Source: Lutraria lutraria
Taxonomy: Eukaryota; Mollusca; Bivalvia; Venerida; Mactridae
Length of the DNA stretch: 64,000 bases
Assembly: GCA_964023205.1 (NCBI GenBank)
Contig: OZ026844.1
Coordinates: 37,633,963-37,697,962, forward strand
Direction: 5' to 3'
Positions 24,160 to 37,883 of the stretch are shown piece by piece. Every line of letters starts with the position of its first letter. Position 1 is the first letter of the stretch. The translations under genes were made by a program, and so were the position numbers. The notes below the pieces were generated by a model. The model ran no database searches and was not told the DNA's origin. It worked only from the letters and a program-made list of their open reading frames with translations.

Positions 24160-25200
24160 CCATCGCAGGTCTCACGTCCCAACTACGTGCTCACTACGTC
24201 CATGCAAGCTGCACTGCGCTTTCTCTACACGCTAATGGAGTCCTCAATGCATTCACTGGCTTCATGTGCATACTGCACCTTTTGATTTAGCTGGTCATAA
24301 TGACCGAACTGTGATATTCTTTCTGCTGAAAGACTGGGACGAACCCAACAAGATTTAGGTTGCTTTATGTTCCTTCTCCTTCTATTTCGTATTTACACAA
24401 TGGTAATTTGAGCATCCAACATAGCTTGTTATCCCAGTACGATAGCCAGTTGATTAAGGCATTCATTTGTTAACATACTTGCAGACTGGAAATGAAAGAA
24501 TGGGATATACATTCGGTATTTATATCAAATGCTCAGAACTTGACAGGAACTAACTGGGAACCTATTGCAAACGTACTAAAGACGTGACGTCCAAAATTAA
24601 TTACAATCTAGTGCAGTCTCCTGTAATATGGTGTTGACGTACTGTGGTCGTGGTCATAGCTTACATCTGGTTTAGACGTATTGAGAACTTCATAGACGTA
24701 ACAATAGCGTATGCATACATGTAGTACAACCCAATGACAACCACTAGCTGTGTTCCTAGGTCCGCATCATGCTTGTACTGCGTCAGTGACGTTCCTACTA
24801 TATTTTAGTCACGTCGCTGTTACGTTCTTACTACGTAAGCACTGCGTCCTAATTTGATCACATTTTTGTCATGTCAAAAGTCCCACCACGTCCTTCACGT
24901 CCACGAAGACCATACAACGCTTGAACCGGATCCTACTGCGTCCTCACCACGTTCATCAGATCCTTACCACGTCCTGCCAGGATGTGAAGGACGTAGTGCG
25001 AACGTGGCCTTAGTGTCGGTGGTATAAGGACACAGAAGAACGCAGAACGACGGTGTTACTTTGGACATGTTAAAAGGAAACGCCGAAATTCGGCGTCCTG
25101 ACTCAAGACGCCGTGTGATCACTCTGATGTTGCTATGGTCGCCATAACAACGCGGTATGTACAGCACAGATCGCAGAGTAAAGACCCCGATTTGCCGAGT
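24160..25200. other. GC-richer patch with recurrent ACGTCC / CTGCGTCC motifs
   Basis: The local base composition differs from the flanks. Short motifs such as CTACGTCC, CCACGTCC and ACTGCGTCC recur in both orientations, for example an inverted pair around CCACGTCCTGCCAGGATGTG and GAAGGACGTAGTGCG. No ORF is convincing. It may be a degenerate DNA transposon; a patch of similar style lies at 29330-29670. Confidence 0.4.
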
Positions 25201-25344
25201 GATCTAAATCTGGATTTATTGTAGAAAATAGAAAAAATCGTTGGCGTTCTAAATGCGACCATCGGCGTCCTCCTCAGTTTGATAGTTTATGACACAGTAG
25301 GGACGTGAGTCCTGTGTGATAGGGGTATTACTTACAAGACCAGC

Positions 25345-25398
25345 CTACCCACTCGGTAAAGCGTATAATGAGAGGTCGCAAGTTTGATCCATAATGAG
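25345..25398 (+). mobile_element. possible tRNA-like SINE fragment
   Basis: ACCCACTCGGTAAAGCG resembles an A-box region, and about 20 bp later GGTCGCAAGTTTGATCC resembles a B-box. The body and tail are not identifiable. Confidence 0.35.
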
Positions 25399-27334
25399 AC
25401 AACAATTTATTTCCTTGAAAATAATATTGACTGACACTATTACATCTGTGTGCACTTGTATCTAGTCTTTGAATCATCACAAAGCATGTGATGAAACAAG
25501 TTGTTGTTCATGGAATGGAATGAAACTGGCTTTGTATGCAAATATTACCAATGAGTATTCTGTAGGTAACTGTCCGTCAATTTTACTGAACTACTGATGA
25601 ATACTTAGTACAAATGTATACAAACTTATGCCCCTTTTGTACACGGAATATTAGTAAATTGTGTTTGTTTGTTTGTTTTTGCATCATGTCTGTTGAAATC
25701 TGTTGTAAACCTTCATTCAACATTTCATGGATTTTATACTGGAGTGTTACCTGATGTGTCCTTTACCGGTTTATAGGATGAGACATATGACAGAATGAAT
25801 TGTATTGTTTGATATATGATACCTGATGTAGTAGTTGTTCAATGCCTGAACATTGTCCAGCCATATAGTGATCAGTGTATAGTGTTGTCTATAATTTGTT
25901 ACTTAGTATACAACGCTGTGCGTAACTGTAACTGTTCTTTCATCGTTTTATTAGAAATATCCATCTATATGTGATCAGTGAATACAGCAAGCTTAAGGCT
26001 TAGGACTGTTTTATAATAAAATATTATTTTACTAACGTGAGTATAATCTTTTCCTTTTCATTTTCGTTTATTTAAACTTCATTTTTATCTCTAAAATATT
26101 TACATGATGGGTTTACTGTTCTGATTATATCATCTTTTTTATTTCATTTTGTTAAATACGATTTGCAATAAATTCATAGGTAAATTGTTTCACGGCAATT
26201 TGTGGTTAAAATGATGTACACAAAATATTAGTGTGTTATTGAAACTTTTTAAATTATGAATGATACGCTATCTTCAAGTTTTGATTAACAAATCATTGGC
26301 GCACTAGTTAGTATAATGTATATATTTCACGTGACTTATAAAAACAATGTTCTGTTAATCTTTCAAATACTTAATTCTGGTAAACAGATAATAAAAGATA
26401 TTCATACAATCAAAGTTTAAAACTTAGTTGCGTAAATGGAGCTGCAAACACCAGGTTTTTAAAATGCACAAAAGTATTTAAAATGTATTCATAATATCAT
26501 TTTTATTTTTCAAAGTATCTGGTACGTGACTGTTATTGCTTTGTTCAAATTATAATATTCTTATACTTATTGTTCCGGGATGAGCTAGGTACGTTCATGT
26601 ATAAGCGTGCGAGTATATTGAAAAAAAATCACACTTTTGAATAAGGCATCAGTGAAATTAACTGACAGTCATGGTATCGCTGAAGAGTTTGTATATGTTT
26701 TTATTGTCTGCATTCGTTCATCATTTAACAGAATTATGTTTAAATTATCATCCATTTTTTATCTGAGAGATACAGTACATTGTCATAGTTATATCACGGT
26801 AATTTTTATTGCTCACTTTATCTTTTAAAAATATGTTTATAATTTTTATTTCTCCATTTGCATTTTCGATTCTCAGGATTGTTGATTTACATAGACTTTA
26901 CAAATTTACCAATCTCATACAGACTGACGGCTCCGAATCAGATAATGTTACTATATTTGTTATGACATGTTTTATAATGGTCAAAATCAATTAAAAATAT
27001 TGAAGAAAATATTGTATTCATGGGATGTAGAGCAAACTGTTGTTCTTTTTTTTAAGCACCAAGACAAATATAGACAATTTCATTTCAAATTCATTAGGTC
27101 GGAAGCCTATGTGAACATATATACAACATAATTATATTGATATACATTACAATAGACGTAATTGAAGGCAACTTGTCAATATCTCCTGGAGATCATTTTT
27201 GAAGCCGTTAAGCAACAGCAGAAAAACGGCGGAGAAACTAATAGCGATGCCTGGACATTTCTCTTCATTAAACGTTACTCACGAATGATTACTTTTGATA
27301 ATGTTTTTGTCTAAACCCTGAGGTGTAAATGCAA

Positions 27335-27540
27335 CTTTAAGATGCATGTACTGTGCATACCCTCGAAAGCAACACCCTTTGGGAGAAGCAAAGTTATGTT
27401 GCTGTTGACAGGTTGTTACTCTAGCGAGGTTAAATTAATAGTAATATCGAGCAGTGGGAAAATCATGCTGTTGTTGAATGATGTTGTTCTCAAGGGATGG
27501 CCGCTCTTGAGAAGTTGCACACTGTATTATACTCTTTAGA
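27335..27540. mobile_element. MITE-like repeat, copy A
   Basis: Contains AAGCAACACCCTTTGGGAGA, GTTGTTACTCTAGCGAGGTT and TTAATAGTAATATCGAGCAG. The same order and similar sequence recur at 46258-46535 inside the fucosidase gene. The flanks GTACTGTGC and GCACACTGTA are inverted. The 65-aa frame here is repeat-derived. It ends only ~40 bp upstream of the cystine-knot ATG. Confidence 0.5.
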
Positions 27541-27579
27541 AACCTTTTAATCGCTGGTTTACTTTTAGGCTTGAGTGAG

Positions 27580-28029
27580 ATGTTGACGTGTTTTTCATTA
27601 TTTGTGATAATTGGCGCACTGATGGTGGACGCACGAAGTCAAAACTTGTCTTTGAACTTGACGTCAAATTGTTCCATGCGTCTCGTGCAAATGAAGATAA
27701 AGATTGAGAATTGTATACCCGTGCGTCTTCATGCACGTGCGTGTAGTGGCACGTGTGGGTCCTACACAACTACGTCATCAAGTAACCCAAACAAACTGGA
27801 AACAAGATGTGAATGTTGTCAATATGTTGGAAGAAAACGTAAAATGTTTGGTATAAAATGCCCGTACAAGAACATGTATAAACTTTCTGTTGGTTCTGTT
27901 ACAATACCTAAACGTTGTATGTGTCGTCCATGTTCCTCAACTCCAAACCAATTCTTCTCAGCTGAGAAAAGTATTTTACTCAGAAATCCAATGTTGGATC
28001 TTTTAAAAAAGAACTTTTTTTATAAATAA
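27580..28029 (+). CDS. burs: bursicon-alpha-like secreted cystine-knot hormone subunit
   Basis: A 149-aa secreted protein encoded without introns. I start it at the ATG at 27580, because the hydrophobic signal peptide begins there (MLTCFSLFVIIGALMVDA); the frame is open three codons further upstream but without an ATG. The mature part has 11 cysteines (residues 31, 45, 55, 59, 77, 79, 80, 94, 113, 115, 118) in the cystine-knot order C-C-C-x-G-x-C-(x17)-C-x-C-C-C-C-x-C-x-x-C. The segments ACSGTCGSY, CECCQ and RCMCRPCSS match the bursicon alpha subunit better than the beta subunit, which lacks the CRPC ending. In arthropods bursicon alpha pairs with beta to activate the LGR2 receptor. Three N-glycosylation sequons (NLS, NLT, NCS; N22, N26, N30) lie just after the signal peptide. 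A possible acceptor (ACTTTTAG) lies about 12 bp upstream of the ATG, so a 5' UTR intron is possible. Function in this animal is inferred. Confidence 0.75.
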   Translation: MLTCFSLFVIIGALMVDARSQNLSLNLTSNCSMRLVQMKIKIENCIPVRLHARACSGTCGSYTTTSSSNPNKLETRCECCQYVGRKRKMFGIKCPYKNMYKLSVGSVTIPKRCMCRPCSSTPNQFFSAEKSILLRNPMLDLLKKNFFYK

Positions 28030-28118
28030 ACGTTTTTGTTTGATACAGAGTTTAGTAGAAGACAGTAATATCGTGAATTCAAACTCCTCATTCTGTCATA
28101 AATGTACATGATATGGTA

Positions 28119-28124
28119 AATAAA
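28119..28124 (+). terminator. candidate poly(A) signal of the bursicon-like gene
   Basis: An AATAAA 90 bp past the stop codon, at ordinary spacing for a short 3' UTR. Confidence 0.55.
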
Positions 28125-29329
28125 AGAATTTTACTTGACAAATGTGTGACACGACATTCCGTTTGTTATGACTTAGCGTTATATAAATACGTTTGTAGTG
28201 CGATCATATTTTGCTAAGTTCGAGCGTTGTCGCCATGGTGTCATTTTTGTCGAATCATTTGTTTCTATGAGTAGTTGTCAATTTATAACAGTATTTGAGT
28301 AACGCAAAATTAATGATCTGTAATAAACACTGTTTAAGAAACGTGCCAGATTGTCCTTGTCTGATAGAACAGTGTCATAAAACGGTTCGTGAAAGACGTG
28401 CTAAAGTCGTCATGATGTTTCTTCTCCGTGACATCTCTTCTGACGTCATTGATTCTAAATATCTGAATAACGTTTGCAGAAATCCACCCTGGCAGTTTAT
28501 CTTAGAACCGTGACGTGTACAGTCAATACATATCAATGTGCATTACAATATATGGTGATTTCCTGAACTTTATTATATCCATATAAAAAAATAGTGAAAG
28601 AAAGATGATCTTGGGGGATAAACATTTATTACACCAGTGTTTGTTTTTATCTTGTTTTACCCAACTTTGATAATTTCATTTTCTGGTTAAGTAAGAATTC
28701 ATGTGTAACGACTACAACCAATTGTCAATTATGACGGATACACTTCTGTATCATAATTATATCGTTCTGTTTCTATGATAATTTTATGAGTTACGTTTTG
28801 TTTTTATGAGCAGTACTACAGTCACGTAGGTTTGGTTGATATAAAATCTACTTGAAACTCCTCAAAAATGGACTGTTTGTTCTCATGTTACTGTATGTAA
28901 GTAAAGTTCATTTTGTCAAAATAATTGAATTAGTATTTAAATTATCGTATATCAACCCATAATTATATTTAGTTGTCACCACTTACTATACACCTACGTG
29001 AGAATGGTGAACAAATGTAAATGGCAGTATGATCAAGTTTTGTTGCGAGATTTTTTCCAAGCAAACTTTATTTTCCCAATACAAACATAAACGTACTTGT
29101 CCTACCCCTGTCACACTATGCCACGGTTTCACTTCGTTGAATATTCCATCGCGCCGTGAGACCGCAAGAAAAATTGGATATTTTTCAATGAATACGGATA
29201 TTCCATGGCAATTTATCAGCGACTAATGGCATTACTACGGAACATACATGTATCGCGTTCCTATCGAGTTTTTGTCGGCGATTGTCTGTGCTTTCACAAT
29301 GCTAACACTGACTACAGACTACAGACGCA

Positions 29330-29670
29330 GCGACATCTCAGAGAAAGCAGCGCAACCACCATGCAAAACGCCACCGACAACATCTGTGCGCGCCCGCGGA
29401 GCTCCTGATGCGTTGTAGGAGAACTTACTGCGCCATGAGAGACTTTACGGCGAACCCACTGCATGCTGTCTTATCAGGCCGTCGAGGGACGGTGCTTGTT
29501 TTGTGCATGTTCAAAGTGCTTGCCGTCGCTCGGCGTTCTGTGCGATCCCAATGCATCTATTGGCAATGCCACTGCGTTGTTGCGGCGATGCTCGCGATCT
29601 TACTGCGCGCACATGAACGTTCTACATTGTTCTTGGACGCTAAGGGATCGTCTTGAGAAGGCGGCCCTTA
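29330..29670. other. GC-richer patch with recurrent ACTGCG motifs
   Basis: Sequence such as AACTTACTGCGCCATGAGAG, CCACTGCGTTGTTGCGGCGA and CTTACTGCGCGCACATGAAC stands out from the AT-rich surroundings. Overlapping short frames in two phases translate to Cys/Arg-rich strings with no recognisable domain. Probably a degenerate mobile element. Confidence 0.35.
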
Positions 29671-31482
29671 TGTGATTGGGGATTTAAGTATGTAACACCC
29701 AGTATGTAACACAACCTCTGCAATTGTGTCAAAATGCATTCTATTAAGTTATCAATTGTTGTATTTACGATCTGGTTACAGACAAAAGCTTGTAGACAAT
29801 TTCCAAGTGGTGATCACCGACAATGTATTAAGTTGTTAACAGTGTGAAATAATCTTAAACAATGTTTCTGTCTGAACAAAATAAGTGTTACAAATTATCC
29901 GTCGTTTTACGTATCGACATTTTTCTTACACCCTGCATGAGAGTCTTAAGTTAGCCATCAGAATTCTATAAGAATAGATTAATCAGCAGCAGGTATCTGT
30001 ATTCACTCCCCAAATAAACTATTTAGATAAATGACTGTATCCATATTGTATATAAAATACTGCGCTGTCTTTCTACATGAACATATGGAAATAGAGACAA
30101 TGTCATACAACCTACTTGTAAATGTATATTATTTTTGTCTGCACGTAAATATATTGTCCTTTTATAGCGGTTGCAGTCTTTTTCATTCTGAGATAAAATA
30201 GAAAGAAAATGCAAACTATCTAAACTTAGTTTATTGTTTTTTATTGCCTTCCGTGTGGTAAATTGATAAAATGTTTATTTTGAATTACCCTGTTCTGTCA
30301 ATACGTAAAGTCTTGATAGAGACACATATAAATCAATGACATTTCGATGGTCGTTCATCTCTCACGTCTGCTCTGACAACGTTAAGACAGTCAGTATACA
30401 GTTAGTTAAACAGTTTTATAATGAAAAAAAACCCCAGAGGATGCTGATTCAGTAAATACTTATTTTTCGTACAATACTGAAAACACAATACAAATTGTAA
30501 ATACATGTATCTCCATGCCATCAAAACTATAAAAGTAACTAATTTCTCTGTAGCTTTTCAATCATCTCGGGGTATCTTGTAATTATAAGTTCATCGGCGG
30601 AATTTATTACTCATAGCATTGTGGTTATTTTTGCGTAATTTCCCGGCCTACAATTGATTTCACAATAATACGTTAAAAACAATTACTAGTATCCAAAATA
30701 TCGTACAAGAATGTCTAGACGGTTAATTCATGGATAGTTTCTTTCCTAATATAAACCATTTAATGGCAGATTTTTTATTTTCTTCTTCAGAGCGCACTAA
30801 AGTCTTATATGTTTTATGTTTGTGTTTGATGTTTGTCAATTTATTTTAATTATTTACGAAAGTTAAACTTACTACATTTAGAACTAGTAGTTTTTCAATG
30901 GCATCAATCAGTAAATTTTGACTGGATTAAGATCAAGGATTGCTACGCTACACAAAAACCTCTAAAAAGATGAAAAAATGCATACAGTATGAATTATACA
31001 TCATACACAAATACATTTTGTATATACTAGTATACATGTACATGTGTGCACTAAAACAAATAGTTTGTTTTCTTTAAAAATTGTAAGCTGTTGTGATACG
31101 TTTTTTGGGGGGCATTGATGTTGACGTCAATAACAATAAGACGAGTGTTTTGGCCATTCATAATCCCACCCCAGTCTAATACTTAACCTCCCCCGGAACG
31201 GTCTCTCTTCAATATGACACACGCATCAAGTCCATGAAGCTATCTCACCGACAGCAGCAAACTCTTCCACGTCCGTCGGCATGACTCAAATTAAGAGATT
31301 CATCAGAAAATAACACTGACACCAAATAAGCACATTGGAAACGCCGTTACCAATCACGTCTCACAATACAATGACGACTGGTCAAAATTTGGCCAAAATA
31401 CAGTTTGTACGATATAAACCAGGTTTATGGTGACTGTATTAATATATAACAATAGTTTGTTCAACAAACTATGATACTATAC

Positions 31483-31496
31483 CCCCCCCCCCCCCG
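31483..31496 (+). repeat. poly-C tract
   Basis: A run of about 14 C residues between TATA and GCCATT in the intergenic region. Confidence 0.85.
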
Positions 31497-31592
31497 CCAT
31501 TAAATACTATATAACATACAAGCACAATAAATAATTGAGGTACAGTGTGTGACGTATCTCATCTGACGGTTAAAACCATCTAAAATTAATCA

Positions 31593-31656
<64 letters not shown>

Positions 31657-31660
31657 ATAC
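31593..31660 (+). repeat. (CT)n(TA)n compound microsatellite
   Basis: About 17 CT dinucleotides followed by two TA runs separated by TTTA. Simple-sequence DNA with no associated gene. Confidence 0.95.
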
Positions 31661-34410
31661 ATTACTGAGTCCCTGATTTAATAGACGTGGTATTTAATAG
31701 ACGGACATAGCTTTGGAATACTCTGAAAGTTTGATTTTACATACATTTATATCACCAATAAGTTTTTCATTTTAAATTATAGTTTTACAGATTTCTATTT
31801 ATGAAAGATCCAAAAATGTTGAAATGCATCAATTATTATTCATCATTTCTCATACTGCCACATTTATAGAAATTTCTTATATTTCTCAATAGTTGAATTT
31901 CCATTACCAAAATGTATATTTAGCCTGATATATACTCAATATTTCACCATTAATATTGTTTTACACCCACATGGTAACACAGCTACACAGTAAAAGATAG
32001 CTGGATAATCCTGTATTTATATCAAAGTTCATTTATCCTGGAATGCTATATCACAAAATACTGTAAATTACAGCAATACAACATTCCTGCTTCATCCAAT
32101 AAAAATGACGATCCAGTGCAGATAAAGTTATACATCCTATGATATATTCTTTTATGTCTTATAAAAGTATTGTCTAACATTCTAGCTCGTCTCTTTTATG
32201 AGAAAAAATAAAGCTATTGTCTCATGGTGTTCCGTCCACCCTGTCCTACCATTAAATTCATCAACAATATTTCAGTTTTGCATTGTTGTCAATTGTCCTA
32301 ACAAGAACTGTTAAATTAGACGATCACTCACATAGATGATGAATTACTTGTATAGTAACACCAAATGTACATGCAAATGATCATATTTCTTATTTCTTGG
32401 GATGCTTCTTCAGTGTCCATATCCCAACTTTTTTTACATCTATCGTATGAAGAAACTAGACCAAATCTATTCTATAAAGAAACTAGAACACTTTTTTGTA
32501 TTAAAAAAAGACAAGTCAGAGATTTCTTAAATTGTTTTTATTGTTCTTATACAATACATAAATATCATTTCAATCTAGATAAGGTATACAAATTAAACAA
32601 GAACACTTACACCAGTTCACACACAGTTACATACATACATGTACAATCTATGTATGAAAAGCATTTATATCAATCAACTGTAGAATAAGGTAAACTTAAA
32701 CATACTAAGATCTTTGTATTACTAAAAAGTATAAACTTTATGTGTCTTGCCATTTTAGACTACTTTTTATTAAAGCATTTTCTATGTTAAACTATGACAA
32801 GTATTATAATATTCAGACCTGTTTAGACAAAGACAGTAAAAAATAAAGATATCATATGAACTTCCTGGTAGAATACAAAATGTATGTGGGATTGTATAAA
32901 GATGTTAACCTTAGCATCCAGAATTACATTAATGTTGGTATGTAACACAGGGATATGGGATAAATAGGGAATTATGGAAGAGAGAGATATTTGTAACATT
33001 CTATAACAAGACAAGAATAATGTATACATAGAAAACAACCTGCTTTAACCAACAAACATACTTCACATACTAATATTACATACACATAGATTATTATAAA
33101 TCTGATACAATGATATATTCATACCTGACATGGGAATACCAAACATGTATATACATGTACATATAACAACTTTTATACAAGGAACAATAAAAGCAAACAT
33201 TAATAGACTAATCTTGGCAAGTTAACTACATGACTGTACATGTATATTCCTAAATTGACATTATAACTAAACAAAAGAACCATGATGGTCAAGTAATGCA
33301 GGGTAACATGGATTCTGTGAGTTGATACAATAAACTAGACAGTTCTAAGTTTTGTTTGCATGCACTAATTGACAATCCTAGCAAATGCTCTTAAAATCAG
33401 ATTAATACAGACAACTTTTATCAGTTCTAATCAACATTTCAGAAACGTCATCATCCAGACAATCACAGAATAAAATCTATTCTACAACATATGGAACTCT
33501 TCTTATAATAAGGTGTAAGAGAAAACAAGACACGTTTAATCTGTATTTATTAAATCATTGATGTGTTTAACTATCTAACCAGCCACAGGTACATAGATAA
33601 ACAATGAACAGTTTGAGTTGTGGTAACGGTAGCCTAGAATATTCTTACACAAAGATAAAATCTTTTCATCAATAAGAGATCGTGTATATCACTGTGGATA
33701 ACTTGTTTAGTATTAACTAAGTTCTATGAATCATTGAAATTTGGTGTTTTCCACTGTTGAGATTTCCAGTCCATGTCTTAGCCTAAATTTTAAAGTTCAT
33801 CAATAAAACCTGATACAATGAGGTACCTTCTTATGATATATACAAACAATACATGATTTCAGCAAAACCACACCAAAGTCACCAAACATACACGCAACAA
33901 TAACTCAAAACATACGTAACAATGACATTAAATGCTTAACTAAAAATGTAAATACTAATGTAGACCCTACATGTATACAATAAAATTTGGATTTGCATAT
34001 TTACAGTCAACAATAAAACAATATCAGATTACAATTAAAATAAGAGAAAAATAAACACATGAAGAAATAATCTGTACATATATAAACAAATCAAAGCTAA
34101 GAACAATATAAATGTAACCTAACTTTTTTCTCCTAGATTTCACAAAAGGATGAAATCTAACAGTATACCGGTTAATTCTCCACTCAGTCAACACATGACC
34201 AGCATTAAGAGTAAAACTGGTAAACAAAATTCAACGGAAAGACATAAAAAGGAGTCTGTTTCTTTAATTATAATACCAACATCTAAAAACTGGAGGAATT
34301 CAAAACCTGAATTCAGTCCTGATTACTTTGATGTATTTTGTAGCAATGGAAGAAATTGGCTTGGAAATATGTTAATGCATATATATTGTACACTAATATA
34401 TGTACACTAA

Positions 34411-34713
34411 CAATGAGTTTTTGCCTGATTGGGGAAGGTACCGGTACCAGACAAATTCAGAAAAATTTGCGGCATATTGACCCAAATTGGGAATATTTTA
34501 ATAAATTGGGAATTTTTAAAAAACAAAGACATTTGTATTACCAACTGCTCCTCGTTTTTATTTCAGCACTGAATGTTGCAATAAATTTTATAAAAAATAA
34601 CCATTTTTTTATGAAAAAAAAAAATTCTGCACCAGATTGGGATTTTTTCCTTTGAAATTGGGAAAATTTATCATTTTTGTGGGTACCAAACAAAGAAGGA
34701 AAAAAATCACAGA
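34411..34713. mobile_element. MITE-like element, KpnI-site family copy 1
   Basis: Begins TTTTTGCCTGATTGGGG and GGTACCGGTACC, carries several AAATTGGGAA blocks, and ends GGTACCAAACAAAGAAGG then AAAAAATCACAG. The same order is found at 55705-55997. The ends form a degraded inverted repeat. The short ORFs inside belong to the repeat. It lies in the probable UBE2H 3' UTR. Confidence 0.6.
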
Positions 34714-37700
34714 TTAATATTTGGGCACTCAGCTGTATCAGCTAAGAAAGAGACGGAATTTTACCATGTAACCATATAACAACTTGAAAAGTGAAAATTA
34801 TTACATAATGCCAATCAATAACTAACATACTAGTCTAACTAAAACATGCTAAACATAATCTGAATGATCAGTACATAAATTCAGGATCTTATAGAATAAT
34901 GCTGTTTAAACAAAAAACTGATAACTAAATGGTTTCATGTGATGTAATAATAAAAAGAATTCATAGTTTAGAAGATGAATCTCTCATACTGAAGATTTCT
35001 TTGAGAGAATATTCACTCAGTGTTATATAATTTAGTGTTCAATGATCAAGCCACGGTTGAATTGACATATCCATGTACATTTATTATTATCATTTTTTCA
35101 TGTTGACACCATCAGCCATTATTACCAGAAAGTAACTTGTGAGTTGTCAGTAGAAACAAGTTTGGCATTATGGTTTCAAAAGACAAAATACATTTTAGCA
35201 CATAAATGAAACAAATTTGGTGAGTGCAAGTAAAATAATACCCATTATAATAATAATCACATGATAAATATGCTGTCTGTCAGTTTAAATGAGAATTGTT
35301 CCTTCATATAGTAACATACATAAACACATGTAATCTAACATTATAACATAGGCAGTGATTCACAGGGGACACATAAAGGAGAAAAATATGTTCTTAAATG
35401 TAGAGTATTTGTAAAACTCACACACTCTAAATACAACTGCACAATGTAATGTAATATATTACCTAATATTGAATTTTTTAAATGAAGTACATCAAACGCC
35501 TTAAGCACAAAATTGTTCAGTCAAATTTTCTTACATTTTGACTAGTATGAAGAAAGATAAAGACTTAAAACTATAATCAAAGTAAAAGACCTAATACAAT
35601 GTTATACAGAATACAGGAACATTGTGTAATGTTAGCACAACCCAGTCTCTAAAGATATTTTAACATTTTCTAAAATACATACAAGGTAACAATACAATAA
35701 TATCTTTACAGATAGAATTCCCTCATCAGACATATCACAAACTTTCTCTCATAATTCTAACAGTTCAATATTACATATGATAGTGGTAAAAGACCAAGCC
35801 TAAAATTCCAGTCATAAAATATTGGTCAAATGTTTAACAGATCAAAATATCAACTAATCATACATGTGTATTGATGCCCGATTATGAACTTTTACTTATA
35901 ACCTCAAACCAAGTTAATATTTATATTGTCTTAACTTTTATTATACAAACAAATTGATAACATTGCTTAATCAAGGGAGATAACTTAAAACTCAAATACA
36001 TTCTTCTGTATAGATGGATTTCTGTTTTGCACATTTCAAAAGGAATAATCAAGAAGTGTATATACAGCTGATCACTTGTAGATTTTTAACAAGTATGATT
36101 CACTGTTACACCATGTTAAATAAGGGTAAAAACATGTTTTAATTCTACCACCATCTAAAACAGACACTCAAACATGCATACCAGGGAAAAGCACATTTTG
36201 TTAAAAAATAAAACAACAAATTTGAATAGAAGCCCTGACTGGTACTAATGTGGTTTTAAGTAGAAAGATAGAATTCTACAAGATTTGCTATTTAGCTTAA
36301 AACAGACTAAAAGACAAAACAATGAAGTGACTTATACTAAATACTTACTGGAACATACCAATGACTTACTGACTTACTTGTAACATATGAAAGAATTAGG
36401 AACGTCATTCAAGAAAATGTAGAACTGAAGAATTTGACAAATGATCACATAATAAATTTTAAGTTACTTTGTTGAAATATAGAATACTTATATTAACCAA
36501 TTCTGATGAAGTTGTAAAATTGTACACTTTATCAAAACAATATCAAATAACAGTTACAAATTCAAACTTGAATAACTTATTAGTTACGCATAATGGAAGG
36601 CTGCAGAACTTGCTATCACTTTTTATCTAAATTGTACTAAAATGAAAAGATTTTTTTAGAGCAAGCATTTCTACTGACCAAACCATTTTGAGAGAAATGT
36701 AGGTCTCAAGGCAAAAACGTGTATCAATAAATTCTTATATTTCATTTTCTTTTTACAATTGCTGAAACAGATGTGCTACATTTGAAAATAACTTTATGAG
36801 AAGCTTAGAATTCTGATGTCACCTTGATACATGAAATTTGTTTCAATTTGTTTCTTTAATTTAGAAGTCACCAGTCAAAGGCAGAAAAACTCTGCAGCTT
36901 TTAAGAAAACATTTTATTAAAAATACATTTTAAAATAAATACCACAAATTAATTGAACAATCCAGGATAAACAATATACCGGGTTTATATGCATAACAGT
37001 TTATGTTAATCAAACTAGAAAGGATAGAATATAAGTTATGTACAAAACTATGAAGATAAAAGTGGGTTAAAAGTAATCTATCTAACATGTATCTTTTATA
37101 TTTACTTATTCTTTGATGTTAATAATAATGTTTACTTGAAGTCATGAAACTTCCCTAGTTTGTATTGAATATGACAAGTTGTTAGTTAGTTTGTAATCAG
37201 TTTGACTTATCATATTGTTAAGTTCAAAATTTTGACCTCCATAAAGCCGCATTTACAGTTTTACTCATTTTACTTTCGGTCATAAAACTGACCGACACAA
37301 GACAAGTCTTATATCAACATTTAAACTTTTAAATAAGTACAGCTAAAGATAATAGCCTTTAATTGCAATTTGCAGCTTTGCTAGCAAATCAAATAAGAGC
37401 TGATTACCTAGAATGTTTGAAAGAAGAAATAAGTAAGAAAGGAGCAAAAAGAATGGACAGTAATAATCACTTAAGCTAAGCTACGTTAAAAGCTTTTATA
37501 AAATACTCCCAGCAAGATATCAAGATTCAATATTTATGGCATGATGAGGTGAAACTATGAAAGTCTTCATCCAACAAGTAACTCAGGTCTAAATAACATT
37601 ATTTGTTTGCCTCTTCCATCCTATGTATTGTCACATGTATCGACACACTCTAAAAATACTCAATAAAACTACATTACAACTGGGGAACTCCCAGAAACAC

Positions 37701-37883
37701 TTAAAACCAAATCTATTGAGCTAAGCATAACAAGTACAGGACAGAAATGACAAACAAACAATTATCTAATACGGACCTAAAGCACAAAATATGCGAGTGT
37801 AAAAAATATAATACATAACATGAAAATGGTATAGAATGAAAAATGACTTGACATGATAAACAAATAATAGGTGGGGCCTAATG

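Larger units (their letters stand above)
21683..27579. other. intergenic region between TEP and the bursicon-like gene
   Basis: Apart from the TEP 3' UTR (to ~22.3 kb), a tRNA-like fragment at 25345-25398, a compositionally odd patch at 24160-25200 and a repeat at 27335-27540, I see no coding exons, RNA genes or long repeats. The sequence is AT-rich with scattered short ORFs that match nothing I know. Confidence 0.6.
28030..37883. other. intergenic region and probable UBE2H 3' UTR
   Basis: The left part holds the bursicon-like 3' UTR, a GC-richer patch at 29330-29670 and simple repeats near 31480-31660. From about 32 to 37.9 kb the sequence is uniformly AT-rich with few recognisable repeats except a MITE-like copy at 34411-34713. 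Part of this is likely the UBE2H 3' UTR; minus-strand AATAAA candidates exist (for example 36913-36918), but I cannot choose one. No convincing coding exon was found. Confidence 0.5.

Noticed and set aside
27342..27539. 65-aa open frame just before the bursicon-like gene
   Set aside because: Lies wholly in a MITE-like repeat that also occurs at 46258-46535.
28313..28513. 66-aa Cys-containing open frame (HCLRNVPDCPCLIEQCHK)
   Set aside because: No signal peptide, no recognised domain, no splice support. I cannot exclude a small gene but have no evidence for it.
29029..29675. Several overlapping short open frames
   Set aside because: Two phases are open over the same GC-richer patch and the translations are unlike any domain; probably decayed repeat.
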